Translations under genes and position numbers: made by a program
NCBI RefSeq assembly: GCF_018919145.1
Contig: NZ_JAHLQJ010000031.1
Location: 1 to 36,662, forward strand
Length of the DNA: 36,662 nt
DNA from: Paenibacillus brevis
GTDB taxonomy: Bacteria; Bacillota; Bacilli; Paenibacillales; Paenibacillaceae
Reading direction: 5' to 3'
Shown: piece by piece, positions 23,586 to 33,052 of the stretch
Layout: each line of letters opens with the position of its first letter
Position numbering within the stretch: position 1 is the stretch's first letter
Notes under the pieces: model-generated
Database searches by the model: none
What the model was told of the DNA's origin: nothing
Seen by the model: the letters and a program-made list of their open reading frames with translations, nothing else

Positions 23586-24473
23586 ATGAATTTTCAACAA
23601 ATGATTTTGACCTTGCAGCAGTTCTGGGCCGAGCAAAATTGCATCGTCGTCCAGCCGTATGATGTGGAGAAGGGTGCTGGGACGCTGAATCCAATGACAT
23701 TCCTGCGCTCCATCGGGCCGGAACCGTGGAATGTGGCTTATGTGGAGCCTTCCCGCCGTCCGGCAGACGGACGGTACGGTGAGAACCCGAACCGATTGTA
23801 TCAGCATCATCAGTTCCAGGTTATTCTGAAGCCTTCGCCGGACAACATTCAGGAAATCTATCTGGAGAGCTTGAAACGTCTTGGCATTAATCCGCTGGAG
23901 CATGATATCCGGTTCGTCGAAGATAACTGGGAGCATCCGGGACTTGGCGCTTGGGGACTCGGCTGGGAAGTATGGCTGGATGGCATGGAGATTACACAGT
24001 TTACTTATTTCCAACAAGTCGGCGGAATCGAGACGAATCCGGTAGCCGTGGAAATTACCTATGGCATGGAGCGGCTGGCTTCTTACATCCAGGACAAGGA
24101 GAATGTATTCCATTTGGAGTGGGTGGATGGAACAAGCTATGGCGATGTATTCCATCAAGCTGAGTTTGAGCATTCCAAATACACATTTGAGCTTTCCGAT
24201 GTAAAGATGCTATTTACGTTGTTTAATATGTATGAGCAAGAAGCGGCGAAAGCAATGGCCGAGCACTTGGTATATCCGGCATATGATTATGTGCTGAAAT
24301 GCTCCCACACCTTCAATCTGCTTGATGCTCGGGGGGCTATCAGTGTGACTGAGCGCACCGGTTATATTACAAGAGTCCGGAACCTTGCACGTCAAGTAGC
24401 GGCTACGTACCTGGAGGAGCGCGAAAAGCTTGGATTCCCGATGCTGAACAAAGGAGGCGAGATCCATGGCTAA
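23586..24473 (+). CDS. glyQ: glycyl-tRNA synthetase alpha subunit
   Basis: GlyQ is the catalytic subunit of the alpha2-beta2 glycyl-tRNA synthetase and forms glycyl-adenylate. The 295-residue length is standard. Recognisable segments are NCIVVQPYDVEKGAGTLNP, FLRSIGPEPWNVAYVEPSRRP, NRLYQHHQFQVILKP and GMERLASYIQ. The ATG lies 6 nt after AAGGAGATGAGG, within the T-box-controlled transcript. It overlaps glyS by 8 nt. Confidence 0.98.
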   Translation: MNFQQMILTLQQFWAEQNCIVVQPYDVEKGAGTLNPMTFLRSIGPEPWNVAYVEPSRRPADGRYGENPNRLYQHHQFQVILKPSPDNIQEIYLESLKRLGINPLEHDIRFVEDNWEHPGLGAWGLGWEVWLDGMEITQFTYFQQVGGIETNPVAVEITYGMERLASYIQDKENVFHLEWVDGTSYGDVFHQAEFEHSKYTFELSDVKMLFTLFNMYEQEAAKAMAEHLVYPAYDYVLKCSHTFNLLDARGAISVTERTGYITRVRNLARQVAATYLEEREKLGFPMLNKGGEIHG

Positions 24474-26544
24474 GGATTTATTGTTTGAGATTGGACTCGA
24501 AGAAATGCCCGCGCGCTTTATCCGTGCGGCTGTGGAGCAATTGAAGGAACGCACAAGCAAGTGGCTGGGAGATTCGGTCATTTCCTATGACAGCATCGAA
24601 AGCTATGCTACTCCGCGCCGTCTTGCGGTATTGGTAAAGGGCGTGGCTGAGAAGCAGGAGGACGTTCATGAAGAACTGAAGGGTCCTTCCCGTAAAATCG
24701 CACTGGATGAGAGCGGCAACTGGAGCAAGGCTGCCCTTGGATTTGCCCGCAGCCAGGGCGTGGACCCGGATCAATTCACCTTCCGCGAATTGTCGGGAAC
24801 CGAATACATTTATGTCAGCAAGAGCCGTGAGGGTGTTGAGACGAAGTCCTTGCTGTCTGAAGGCTTATTAGGTATACTGCATGCCATGAATTTCCCTAAA
24901 AATATGCGTTGGGGCAGCTATGACTTCAAGTTTGTGCGTCCGATCCGCTGGATGGTTGCTTTGTTCGGAAGCGAGATTATTGATCTGGAGATTGCAGGAG
25001 TCAAATCCGGAAATGTCACTCGCGGGCATCGTTTCCTTGGTCAGGATACACTCATTACATCTCCTGGAGAATATGTGGAGGCACTTCGCGCTCAGCATGT
25101 TATTGCTGATATTCAAGAGCGGGAAGCCATGATTACCTCGCAGATTGAAGACCTTGCCAAAGAGCAAAGCTGGAATATTGCTGTAAAAGAAGATTTGCTG
25201 GAGGAAGTTCTGTTCCTGGTAGAAACACCGACAGTCCTGTTCGGGAAGTTCGAGGCATCGTTCCTGAATATTCCGCAGGAGGTGCTGATCACCTCCATGC
25301 GCGAGCATCAGCGCTACTTCCCGGTATTGAATGCAGAGGGAGCGCTGCTGCCCTTCTTCGTTACCGTCCGCAACGGAGACAACCGTTCCCTCGACCTTAT
25401 CGCCCGCGGGAATGAGAAGGTTCTTCGCGCACGGCTGTCTGATGCGAAATTCTTCTATGAAGAGGATCAGAAGCTGGCGATCAAGGATGCCTTGTCCAAG
25501 CTGGAGAGCATTGTATTCCATGAGGAGCTGGGCACGGTAGGAGACAAGGTGCGCAGAATCCGCCGCAACAGCGAGAAGCTGACCGCATTGGTCGGCGCTG
25601 ACAGCGGCACTGCAGAAGCCGTAAGCCGTACGGCTGAAATCTGCAAGTTCGACCTGGTTACTCAAATGGTCTATGAGTTCCCGGAACTTCAAGGAGTGAT
25701 GGGGGAAGACTACGCCCGCAAAGCCGGGGAGTCTGATGCTGTTGCCAAGGCGATCTTTGAGCATTATCAACCTCGCTTTGCCGGAGATGATGTTCCGGCT
25801 TCGCAAGTCGGATCCATTGTCAGCATTGCCGATAAGCTGGACACGATTGCAGGCTGCTTCTCCATCGGGATTATCCCGACAGGCTCACAGGATCCTTACG
25901 GATTGCGCCGTCAAGCTGCAGGAATTGTCCAGATTATTCTGGAGCATCAGTTGGAGGTACAGTTATCACAGCTGTTCGAGCTTGCGATTGAAACTCATGC
26001 CCATTTCCATGAGCTGAAGCGGAGCAAGGAAGAAATGCTGAAGGATTTGATGGAATTCTTCGGGTTGCGCGTAAGAAAGACCCTGTCCGACCACTGCCGC
26101 TATGATGTGGTGGATGCCGTTATGGGGGCAGGCTATGATGACGTGGTCTCAGTCGTATCCCGGGGCAACGGATTGATGGAAGCTGTTGAACGTCCGGAGT
26201 TCAAGACCGTTTGTGAAGCCTTTGGACGTGTAAGCAATCTTGCCTCTAAGGCTTCGGCTGTGAAGGTACGCTCTGATCTGCTCCATGATCCTGCGGAAGC
26301 CAAGCTTTATCAGACGTTGACGGAGATCACACCTGAGTTCCGCCGCAAGCTTGAGGGTAAAGATGCTTCTGGAGCGTTGGCTTCACTTTCTTCCTTGCAG
26401 GAAGCGATTAATACTTTCTTTGATGCCGTTATGGTTATGACCGAGGACGAGCAAATCCGGACAAATCGTCTGGCGTTGCTCTCGGCTATTGACCAGGAAT
26501 TGAAGCAATTTGCCGACTTTAGCAAGCTTGTTTGGGCATATTAA
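24466..26544 (+). CDS. glyS: glycyl-tRNA synthetase beta subunit
   Basis: GlyS is the tRNA-binding subunit of the heterotetrameric enzyme. The 692-residue protein begins DLLFEIGLEEMPARFI, the family start, and contains MREHQRYFPVL and FVTVRNG. An HD-like region follows with ADKLDTIAGCFSIGIIPTGSQDPYGLRRQA. An anticodon-binding domain is at the C-terminus (from about residue 580). The gene overlaps glyQ by 8 nt, ensuring stoichiometric synthesis. Confidence 0.98.
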   Translation: MAKDLLFEIGLEEMPARFIRAAVEQLKERTSKWLGDSVISYDSIESYATPRRLAVLVKGVAEKQEDVHEELKGPSRKIALDESGNWSKAALGFARSQGVDPDQFTFRELSGTEYIYVSKSREGVETKSLLSEGLLGILHAMNFPKNMRWGSYDFKFVRPIRWMVALFGSEIIDLEIAGVKSGNVTRGHRFLGQDTLITSPGEYVEALRAQHVIADIQEREAMITSQIEDLAKEQSWNIAVKEDLLEEVLFLVETPTVLFGKFEASFLNIPQEVLITSMREHQRYFPVLNAEGALLPFFVTVRNGDNRSLDLIARGNEKVLRARLSDAKFFYEEDQKLAIKDALSKLESIVFHEELGTVGDKVRRIRRNSEKLTALVGADSGTAEAVSRTAEICKFDLVTQMVYEFPELQGVMGEDYARKAGESDAVAKAIFEHYQPRFAGDDVPASQVGSIVSIADKLDTIAGCFSIGIIPTGSQDPYGLRRQAAGIVQIILEHQLEVQLSQLFELAIETHAHFHELKRSKEEMLKDLMEFFGLRVRKTLSDHCRYDVVDAVMGAGYDDVVSVVSRGNGLMEAVERPEFKTVCEAFGRVSNLASKASAVKVRSDLLHDPAEAKLYQTLTEITPEFRRKLEGKDASGALASLSSLQEAINTFFDAVMVMTEDEQIRTNRLALLSAIDQELKQFADFSKLVWAY

Positions 26545-26574
26545 GCAAACGACTAAATGAAAGGGGGTCCCCGT

Positions 26575-27036
26575 ATGTCTTCGAGAATTGTTGTTGACGG
26601 GGACTCTTGTCCTGTCAAATCCGAGATTATCGAGATTGCCGGCCAGTTCGGCATTTCCGTACTGATGGTGTCTTCCTTCGACCATGTTCTGAAGGAGGCA
26701 TCAGGTGTAGAAGTCGTGCAGGTTGACCGCAGTCAGCAAAGCGCCGATCTTTATATCGTCAATCATATCCGGCGCGGCGATGTTGTGGTTACCCAGGATT
26801 ACGGTCTGGCCGCGCTTGTACTAGCCAAGGCTTGCCAGGCGCTATCTCCCCGGGGCGATGTATTTCACCCGGGGAATATTGATTACTTGCTGGAACGAAG
26901 GCATGCGCAGGCCAAGGCAAGACGGTCGGGCAAGCATTCCAGGGGGCCGCGTCCCTTTTCCGAAGAAGATCGGCAGCACTTTCGATCGAGCCTGATAAAT
27001 CTTTTGCGGGATTTGCAGGAGAATGTACAAATTTAG
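26575..27036 (+). CDS. yqxD: YaiI/YqxD family protein (DUF188, PIN-like)
   Basis: The 153-residue protein of the UPF0178 family starts SSRIVVDGDSCPVKSEIIEI. The VDGD motif supplies acidic residues of a PIN-like nuclease fold, and QDYGLAALVL follows. The tail is basic (RRHAQAKARRSGKHSRGPR). Function is unproven, though nucleic-acid binding is plausible. The ATG at 26575 was chosen over an in-frame ATG at 26557, because AAAGGGGG sits between them at ribosome-binding distance. In Bacillus it is also the gene before dnaG. Confidence 0.9.
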   Translation: MSSRIVVDGDSCPVKSEIIEIAGQFGISVLMVSSFDHVLKEASGVEVVQVDRSQQSADLYIVNHIRRGDVVVTQDYGLAALVLAKACQALSPRGDVFHPGNIDYLLERRHAQAKARRSGKHSRGPRPFSEEDRQHFRSSLINLLRDLQENVQI

Positions 27037-27081
27037 CGAATTATAATTAAATGTGTTTTTATGAAAGATGAAGGTGGTTAG

Positions 27082-28905
27082 ATGAATACGGGGCGAGGCA
27101 TTCCTGAGGAAGTCATCGAGGCCGTCCTGCGGCAGCATGATATTGTCGATACGGTCAGCAAGCACGTTCATTTAACAAAGCAAGGCAAGTATATGAAGGG
27201 GCTTTGTCCGTTTCACTCGGAGAAGACGCCTTCATTTACTGTTACGCCTGACAGGCAGATCTTTCACTGCTACGGGTGCGGAAAGGGCGGTAATGCGATT
27301 AAATTCCGGATGGAGCTCGAAGGGCTGACATTCCCGGAAGCCGTGCGGCTGATGGCCGACGAAGCTCATATTCCGTATGATGCGGGAACGGGCGGTTCAA
27401 CCGGAAATTCTCCGCGAAATCTGGAGCTGGAGCAGCAACTGCAAGCGCACGAATGGACGGCGAAGCTGTATCATTTCCTGCTGAAGAATACGGAGCATGG
27501 AAAGCCTGCAATGGACTATTTAAAATCAAGAGGATTCAGCGAAAAGGCAATTGACACTTTCCAAATCGGCTACGCGCCTGCACGGTGGGATACGCTTGTT
27601 CAATTTTTAGAGAAGCGTTCTTTTAATCTTGATGTCATGGAGAAGGGTGGACTTTTATCATCCAAACAGGACGGCAGCGGCTACGTAGATCGATTCCGTG
27701 ATCGTGTCATGTTTCCGCTTCATAATCGAAGCGGCAAAGTGATTGCTTTTGCAGGACGGGTTTTGGGAGAGGGTCAGCCGAAATACCTGAACTCATCCGA
27801 GAGCAAGCTGTTCAGTAAGAGCCGGACTTTATACAATCTTCATATGGCCAAGGGCGAGATACGAAAATCACGTCAATTTGTATTATTTGAAGGCTATGGT
27901 GATGTAATCAGCGCTTGGGAAGCTGGGGTGCATAACGGAGTAGCGACGATGGGCACGGCGCTGACCGAGAGTCACGCCGCAATGATGCGGGGATTGGCCG
28001 ATGAGGTCATTGTCTGCTATGACGGAGATCAAGCCGGACAGGCTGCTGCGCTGAAGAGCATACCGATTTTGGAGGACGCCGGATTTCAGGTAAGAATTGC
28101 AGTGTTGAGCGAAGGGCTCGATCCGGACGACTTTATCCAGAAATACGGAGCAGAGCGGTTTCATCGTCAAATTTTGGATGGAGCTGTTTCATCTGTAAAA
28201 TTCAAGCTTATATATTTGAGAAAAAACCATATACTGCTAGAAGAAGACGGAAAGGTTGCCTACATCAAAGATGCGCTGGAAGTAATTGCTCCCTTATCGT
28301 CACCAACCGAACGAGAGATCTACTTAAAGGAATTGTCAGCTGAGCTGCAAGTTTCCTTCGAAAGCCTGAAGCAGGAATGCAATGAGAAGCGCCAATCCAT
28401 GCAAAAAAACAACTACGCAGGGGATAATAAGGCCAAAAGGTGGAATAATGGTAGGCATAAAACGGGGCAGGCCTCCATGCCGGAGCTGTTGCCTGCTTAT
28501 CATGTTGCCGAACGCCGGCTTCTTGCATTTATGCTCCAGGATGATGAGGTAGCCCGTTATGTGGGAGACTCGCTTGGAGACCAATTTAACATCGAAGATC
28601 ATGCAGCCATTGCTGCTTATCTATACGCATACTACGCACAAGGCAAACCGCCGGATGCAAGCCGCTTTATTGCTTCGTTACAGGATGATCGGCTTGAGCA
28701 ATCCGTCATTGGAATCGCCATGATGGAGCTTCCTGCAGAATGGAGCACCCAGGAACTTGACGACTGTATCCGGGAAGTCAAGAAGGTGCCTCAGATGAAG
28801 CAAATCAGACGAAAGAAAGAAGAAATGGTATCGGCTGAAAAAGCCGGGGATTTTTTGCGTGCAGCACAAATAGCCAGTGAGATTATTGCCCTAGAGAGAC
28901 AATAG
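27082..28905 (+). CDS. dnaG: DNA primase
   Basis: DnaG makes RNA primers for chromosome replication. The 607-residue protein has an N-terminal CHC2 zinc ribbon (C42, H45, C63, C66). The Toprim catalytic core carries FEGYGD and CYDGDQAG. The C-terminal helicase-binding domain runs from about residue 450. Motif spacing matches the family. The start ATG follows GAAGGTGG. A TATAAT-like box is present upstream near 27042, but no -35 box at correct spacing was found. It precedes sigA as part of the conserved dnaG-sigA macromolecular synthesis operon. Confidence 0.97.
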   Translation: MNTGRGIPEEVIEAVLRQHDIVDTVSKHVHLTKQGKYMKGLCPFHSEKTPSFTVTPDRQIFHCYGCGKGGNAIKFRMELEGLTFPEAVRLMADEAHIPYDAGTGGSTGNSPRNLELEQQLQAHEWTAKLYHFLLKNTEHGKPAMDYLKSRGFSEKAIDTFQIGYAPARWDTLVQFLEKRSFNLDVMEKGGLLSSKQDGSGYVDRFRDRVMFPLHNRSGKVIAFAGRVLGEGQPKYLNSSESKLFSKSRTLYNLHMAKGEIRKSRQFVLFEGYGDVISAWEAGVHNGVATMGTALTESHAAMMRGLADEVIVCYDGDQAGQAAALKSIPILEDAGFQVRIAVLSEGLDPDDFIQKYGAERFHRQILDGAVSSVKFKLIYLRKNHILLEEDGKVAYIKDALEVIAPLSSPTEREIYLKELSAELQVSFESLKQECNEKRQSMQKNNYAGDNKAKRWNNGRHKTGQASMPELLPAYHVAERRLLAFMLQDDEVARYVGDSLGDQFNIEDHAAIAAYLYAYYAQGKPPDASRFIASLQDDRLEQSVIGIAMMELPAEWSTQELDDCIREVKKVPQMKQIRRKKEEMVSAEKAGDFLRAAQIASEIIALERQ

Positions 28906-28947
28906 ACGTTGAACCGTGGTGAGTTTCTAGGGAGGAGGGAGCCAGAA

Positions 28948-30075
28948 ATGACGAATGAACAACATACTGAACTAGAAACCGAATTGACACTGGAACAGGT
29001 CAAAGATCGTCTGATTGAGCAGGGCAAGAAGAGATCTTCTTTGACCTATAAAGAAATCATGGAGAAGCTTTCGCCATTTGAACAGGATCCTGAACAGATG
29101 GACGAGTTCTATGAGCAATTAGCTGATCTTGGCATTGATATTACAGGTGACAGTGATGAAGAGCTTACGACTCGCCGCAATGATGATGAACATGGAGAGC
29201 ATGAGGAATTCGGCTTCGACGATGATCTAACACTTCCTCCCGGTATCAAAATTAATGATCCGGTCCGTATGTATTTAAAGGAAATCGGAAGAGTTCCCTT
29301 ATTATCCGGTGATGACGAGATGGAGCTTGCCAAGCGGATCGAGAATGGCGACGAAGAAGCGAAGCGCCGTCTGGCCGAAGCGAATTTGCGGCTGGTTGTA
29401 AGTATCGCCAAGCGATATGTAGGTCGCGGCATGCTGTTCCTAGATCTGATTCAGGAAGGCAATATGGGCCTGATCAAAGCGGTCGAGAAATTTGACCACA
29501 AGAAAGGCTTCAAATTCAGTACTTATGCTACTTGGTGGATTCGCCAGGCGATTACCCGCGCGATTGCCGACCAGGCAAGAACGATTCGGATTCCTGTGCA
29601 TATGGTGGAGACCATTAATAAGCTGATTCGAGTCTCCCGTCAATTGCTTCAAGAGCTGGGGCGTGAGCCTGCACCTGAGGAAATCGCCGCCGAGATGGAA
29701 TTAAGCGTTGAAAAAGTACGGGAAATCATGAAAATTGCCCAAGAGCCGGTCTCGCTGGAGACGCCGATTGGTGAAGAAGATGATTCCCATCTGGGTGACT
29801 TCATCGAAGACCAGGAGGCGCTGGCCCCTGCCGATGCAGCGGCGTATGAGCTACTCAAGGAACAGCTCGAAGATGTTCTGGATACGCTGACTGAGCGTGA
29901 AGAGAACGTGCTTCGACTGCGCTTCGGACTGGACGATGGACGCACCAGAACGCTGGAAGAAGTCGGCAAAGTGTTTGGCGTTACCCGTGAGCGTATCCGC
30001 CAAATCGAGGCGAAGGCCCTTCGAAAGCTGCGCCATCCGAGCCGGAGCAAACGGCTGAAGGACTTCCTAGAATAG
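28948..30075 (+). CDS. sigA: RNA polymerase primary sigma factor SigA (RpoD)
   Basis: This is the housekeeping sigma-70 factor, 375 residues. Region 1.1 is short and acidic. Region 1.2 to 2 contains DPVRMYLKEIGRVPLL, AEANLRLVVSIAKRYVGRG, FLDLIQEGN and FSTYATWWIRQAITRAIADQ, the -10 recognition helix. Region 4 holds LRLRFGLDDGRTRTLEEVG and the -35 recognition helix VTRERIRQIEAKALRKLRHP. The ATG at 28948 follows GGGAGGAGGG; an in-frame TTG at 28909 lacks a good site. A strong terminator closes the unit at 30088. Confidence 0.98.
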   Translation: MTNEQHTELETELTLEQVKDRLIEQGKKRSSLTYKEIMEKLSPFEQDPEQMDEFYEQLADLGIDITGDSDEELTTRRNDDEHGEHEEFGFDDDLTLPPGIKINDPVRMYLKEIGRVPLLSGDDEMELAKRIENGDEEAKRRLAEANLRLVVSIAKRYVGRGMLFLDLIQEGNMGLIKAVEKFDHKKGFKFSTYATWWIRQAITRAIADQARTIRIPVHMVETINKLIRVSRQLLQELGREPAPEEIAAEMELSVEKVREIMKIAQEPVSLETPIGEEDDSHLGDFIEDQEALAPADAAAYELLKEQLEDVLDTLTEREENVLRLRFGLDDGRTRTLEEVGKVFGVTRERIRQIEAKALRKLRHPSRSKRLKDFLE

Positions 30076-30087
30076 TCCAAGGCTCCC

Positions 30088-30124
30088 GACCTTCTGCTGA
30101 TGAGAGCAGCAAGGTCTTTTTTTT
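30088..30124 (+). terminator. intrinsic terminator of dnaG-sigA
   Basis: The arms GACCTTCTGCT and AGCAGCAAGGTC (30088-30116) pair with one bulged base, and eight T residues follow. Confidence 0.9.
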
Positions 30125-30134
30125 GATGAAAGAG

Positions 30135-30303
30135 GTAGTTGAAAAAGTCATTTTTTGATCACGAAGCGTTCCAAGGGGTTGATTCGGCGTCGAATCTTGC
30201 GTTCACTCTCGAAGTCCGGTACTCATGTAGGCCTTTGCCTACACTCCGTTTCTTCTTCGGGTTATCGCAACCTTCTCGGTGCTGAAAAGCTGACTTTTTG
30301 AAC
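30135..30303. repeat. MITE-like element with terminal inverted repeats
   Basis: The ends are GTTGAAAAAGTCA (30138-30150) and TGACTTTTTGAAC (30291-30303), 13-bp inverted repeats with one mismatch. Inside are two perfect hairpins: GATTCG-GCGT-CGAATC (30181-30196) and TGTAGGC-CTTT-GCCTACA (30226-30243). It has no coding capacity. It fills the gap between the sigA terminator and the next gene, and a fragment with the same left end occurs at 22229. This looks like a non-autonomous or REP-type repeat; which transposase would act on it is unknown. Confidence 0.75.
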
Positions 30304-30342
30304 ACGCACTAAAAGGGACTCTCCCAGAAGGAAGGTTATCAT

Positions 30343-31173
30343 GTGAATCCGGATAAAAGAGATGTTATTCTCCGAGAAATCGCTCATTGGCGGCGAAGTC
30401 GGTTGCTGCCTGAGCAGTATTGCGACTTTCTAGAGAATTTGTATCGGGATCATGACGAGTCGCCAGCTGCTGCCCGTCCGATGCTGTCGTTGAGCTCGTT
30501 CAGTCAAGGCAGTTGGAAGGCCTGGTTACTTTCTTTTGGAATTATTTCCTTCTTTTTCTTTATTTCTTTTTATTTTAGCCTTTTTGCCTGGCCATTGCAA
30601 ATCGGAATTACGTTATTGGTCCCGGCTATCTGTTACGTCATCTCTGGATTTTATCGTGAGCGAAGAGACTTGTTCTCGTTGGTTATGGCCGGTGCGGGGA
30701 GCTTCATCCTGCTTGGCCTCGGAAGCTGGATTCTCCTCCTTCAAGGGTGGAGCAGCGGTCTCGCCTTCATGACCTTGATTGCGGGCTGTGGCCTGGTCTG
30801 GCTAAGTGCAGGAACTGTACTAAAGATCGGAATTCTGATGTATTGCGGTTTTGCGGCCTTCATACTCGTCTACGCTTTTATGTTTGATTATTTGCATCCT
30901 GAGTATTCATGGATCTGGTTACAGGTCGTCTGGCTTCCGATCAGCATCATTGTTTTCTGGGTGGTATGGCTTGTTCATCAGCGCTCGGTTATGGTGTCTA
31001 GAGTGCTCTTCGCCCTGTCTGTGACTCTGTGGTTCATGCCGGAGGCAGACTATTTCCTGCTCCGGCAGCAGCCGGTTCAAGGAATGGAGCTAATTCTTTT
31101 ATTAAAGATTGTACTGGCCCTGGGCATTTTGTTTGGATTACGAAAAAAATGGGTGGTGTGGATTTCTTCATGA
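30343..31173 (+). CDS. multi-pass membrane protein of unknown function
   Basis: The 276-residue protein has a soluble N-terminal part of about 60 residues (DKRDVILREIAHWRRSRLLP and so on). About eight hydrophobic helices from residue 64 to the C-terminus follow. The N-terminal phrase, with W, R-rich segments and EQY-DFLENLY, resembles the start of DUF2157 proteins, but I cannot confirm membership. It starts at GTG 30343 behind AAGGAAGG. Its stop overlaps the trmK ATG (ATGA), so it is translated together with trmK. The MITE-like repeat ends 40 nt upstream. No promoter was identified. Confidence 0.75.
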   Translation: MNPDKRDVILREIAHWRRSRLLPEQYCDFLENLYRDHDESPAAARPMLSLSSFSQGSWKAWLLSFGIISFFFFISFYFSLFAWPLQIGITLLVPAICYVISGFYRERRDLFSLVMAGAGSFILLGLGSWILLLQGWSSGLAFMTLIAGCGLVWLSAGTVLKIGILMYCGFAAFILVYAFMFDYLHPEYSWIWLQVVWLPISIIVFWVVWLVHQRSVMVSRVLFALSVTLWFMPEADYFLLRQQPVQGMELILLLKIVLALGILFGLRKKWVVWISS

Positions 31174-31931
31174 AATTATCAGCAAGATTGATACAGATTG
31201 CGGAGCGGTTGCCAAAGGGCTGCAAGTTGGCTGATATTGGCTCGGACCATGCGCTTCTTCCGGTGTATGCCGTGAAGAATGGACTTGCCTTAAGTGCTGT
31301 TGCCGGTGAGGTGAATGAGGGACCGCTGAAGGCGGCACAGCAGCAGGTAGCTCAAGCGGGCTTGACTTCTTCCATTGCAGTGCGAAAAGGAGACGGGTTA
31401 GCGGTTGTCGGTCCTGGAGAGGTGGACACAATTACGATTGCAGGCATGGGCGGGGCGTTAATTGCTTCTATCCTTGAAGCCGGTCAGGAGAAGCTTGCAG
31501 GGGTCCACACCCTTGTGCTTCAGCCGAATGTAGGCGAAGATTTGGTTCGGCGTTGGCTGCTTCGTCATGAATGGGCATTAACCGAAGAGAGCATTCTGGA
31601 GGAGGACGGCAAAATTTATGAAATTCTGACGGCAAGACGTCTTCCTGACAGTACAGGATTTAATGCACAGCTGTATGCACCCCGAGCACTGCCTGGCAGT
31701 GAAATGAAGCTAACGGAAGAGCTGTTGCTATTGCTCGGTCCCTGGTTGATTAAAGAACCGGATGCAGTCTGGTTTGAAAAATGGCATGGAGAAATCAAAC
31801 AGCTGGAGCGGATTCGCAGCTCTGTGTCCTCCTCCTCTCATGAAGCCTCGAGGGTCAAGGAGCAGGAGCTGGCAGAACTGGCCCGGCAGTTGACGGAGGT
31901 AATGGAATGCTTGCAAAAGGACAAACAGTAA
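31170..31931 (+). CDS. trmK: tRNA (adenine-N1)-methyltransferase TrmK
   Basis: TrmK methylates N1 of adenosine 22 in tRNA, using S-adenosylmethionine. The 253-residue protein has a Rossmann methyltransferase N-terminal domain with LADIGSDHALLPVY (from residue 20) and ITIAGMGGALI. A C-terminal helical or coiled-coil extension follows (from about 190). The ATG at 31170 was chosen because the family starts MKLSxRL and it overlaps the preceding stop; a longer frame reaching 31029 lies inside the upstream gene. It overlaps the Nif3 gene by 25 nt, the same partner order as yqfN-yqfO in Bacillus. Confidence 0.93.
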   Translation: MKLSARLIQIAERLPKGCKLADIGSDHALLPVYAVKNGLALSAVAGEVNEGPLKAAQQQVAQAGLTSSIAVRKGDGLAVVGPGEVDTITIAGMGGALIASILEAGQEKLAGVHTLVLQPNVGEDLVRRWLLRHEWALTEESILEEDGKIYEILTARRLPDSTGFNAQLYAPRALPGSEMKLTEELLLLLGPWLIKEPDAVWFEKWHGEIKQLERIRSSVSSSSHEASRVKEQELAELARQLTEVMECLQKDKQ

Positions 31932-33022
31932 TTCAGTATATGGAACAATTGGCTCCCAAGCATGTTGCCATGGAGGGCGACAAAATCGGTCTCCAGCTTG
32001 GCAGCCTGCAGAAGGATATCAAGTGTGTACTGACCGCATTGGATGTGAATGAAGCAGTAGTAGACGAGGCAATCAAGCTGGGTGCTGATTTGATTGTAGC
32101 GCACCATGCGATCATTTTCCGTCCCCTTGCTCAGTTGCAAACCGATACGCCGATGGGGAAGGTGTACGAGAAGCTGATCAAGCATGATATTGCCGTCTAT
32201 ATCGCTCATACAAATCTTGATGTTACGGACGGAGGAATGAATGACTGGATGGCTGAGGCGCTGGGAATCGAGTCTGGCGAAGCTCTGGAGGATATTCATA
32301 CGGACAGGTTGCATAAGCTGGTCGTGTTCGTTCCGAAGGACCATCATCGTCAGGTGCTGGAGGCTATCCTGAATGCGGGAGCCGGAGCAATCGGGCAATA
32401 CAGCCACTGCAGCTTCAATATGGAAGGTCAGGGAACCTTTGTTCCCGGTGCGGCGACAGATCCTTATATCGGCACCCCAGGCAAGCTGGAGACCGTAGAG
32501 GAGATGAGAATCGAGACGATCGTTCCCGAGAGCCTGCAAAAAAGAGTGATTCAAGCCATGCTTAAAAGCCATCCCTATGAAGAAGTGGCTTATGACCTCT
32601 ATCCAATGGATCTGAAGGGAAGAACCTTTGGACTCGGACGTGTGGGTAAACTAAGTGAACCGGTCACTCTTGGTGAATTTGTGGAGCGGGTCAAGGAGAA
32701 GCTGGACGTGCCTTTTGTACGTGTTGTCGGTGACCTGAATCGCCCGCTCCGCAAAGCGGCAGTAGTCGGAGGATCTGGAGGAAAGTATTGGAAGGCCTCG
32801 ATGTTCCGGGGGGCAGACGTGCTGGTGACGGGAGATATTGATTACCATACGGCACAGGATGCCCAGATGGCGGGTATCGCTTTGATCGATCCAGGTCATA
32901 ATGCCGAAAAGATTATGAAAGCCAAGGTGTCGGAATGGCTTGAGCTGAAGCTGAGGGAAGGTAAATACGAGACAAAGGTATATGCTTCCGGCGTAGATAC
33001 GGAGCCCTTCCGATTTATTTGA
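31907..33022 (+). CDS. yqfO: Nif3-like dinuclear metal centre protein (YqfO)
   Basis: The 371-residue protein belongs to the NIF3 family, which binds two metal ions. Likely ligands are H66 and H67 (VAHHAIIF), H101 and D105 (AHTNLD), and later residues in DIDYHTAQDA and DPGHNAEK. A middle insertion (about 130-230) corresponds to the PII-like domain of Bacillus and Listeria members; it contains LHKLVVFVPKDH and CSFNMEGQGTFVPG. The cellular role is not established. A possible GTP-cyclohydrolase-I-like activity has been suggested for the family but should not be assumed. The start overlaps trmK. Confidence 0.92.
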   Translation: MLAKGQTVIQYMEQLAPKHVAMEGDKIGLQLGSLQKDIKCVLTALDVNEAVVDEAIKLGADLIVAHHAIIFRPLAQLQTDTPMGKVYEKLIKHDIAVYIAHTNLDVTDGGMNDWMAEALGIESGEALEDIHTDRLHKLVVFVPKDHHRQVLEAILNAGAGAIGQYSHCSFNMEGQGTFVPGAATDPYIGTPGKLETVEEMRIETIVPESLQKRVIQAMLKSHPYEEVAYDLYPMDLKGRTFGLGRVGKLSEPVTLGEFVERVKEKLDVPFVRVVGDLNRPLRKAAVVGGSGGKYWKASMFRGADVLVTGDIDYHTAQDAQMAGIALIDPGHNAEKIMKAKVSEWLELKLREGKYETKVYASGVDTEPFRFI

Positions 33023-33052
33023 TCATTACGACTTCTTCCTGTAGTTTCATAC

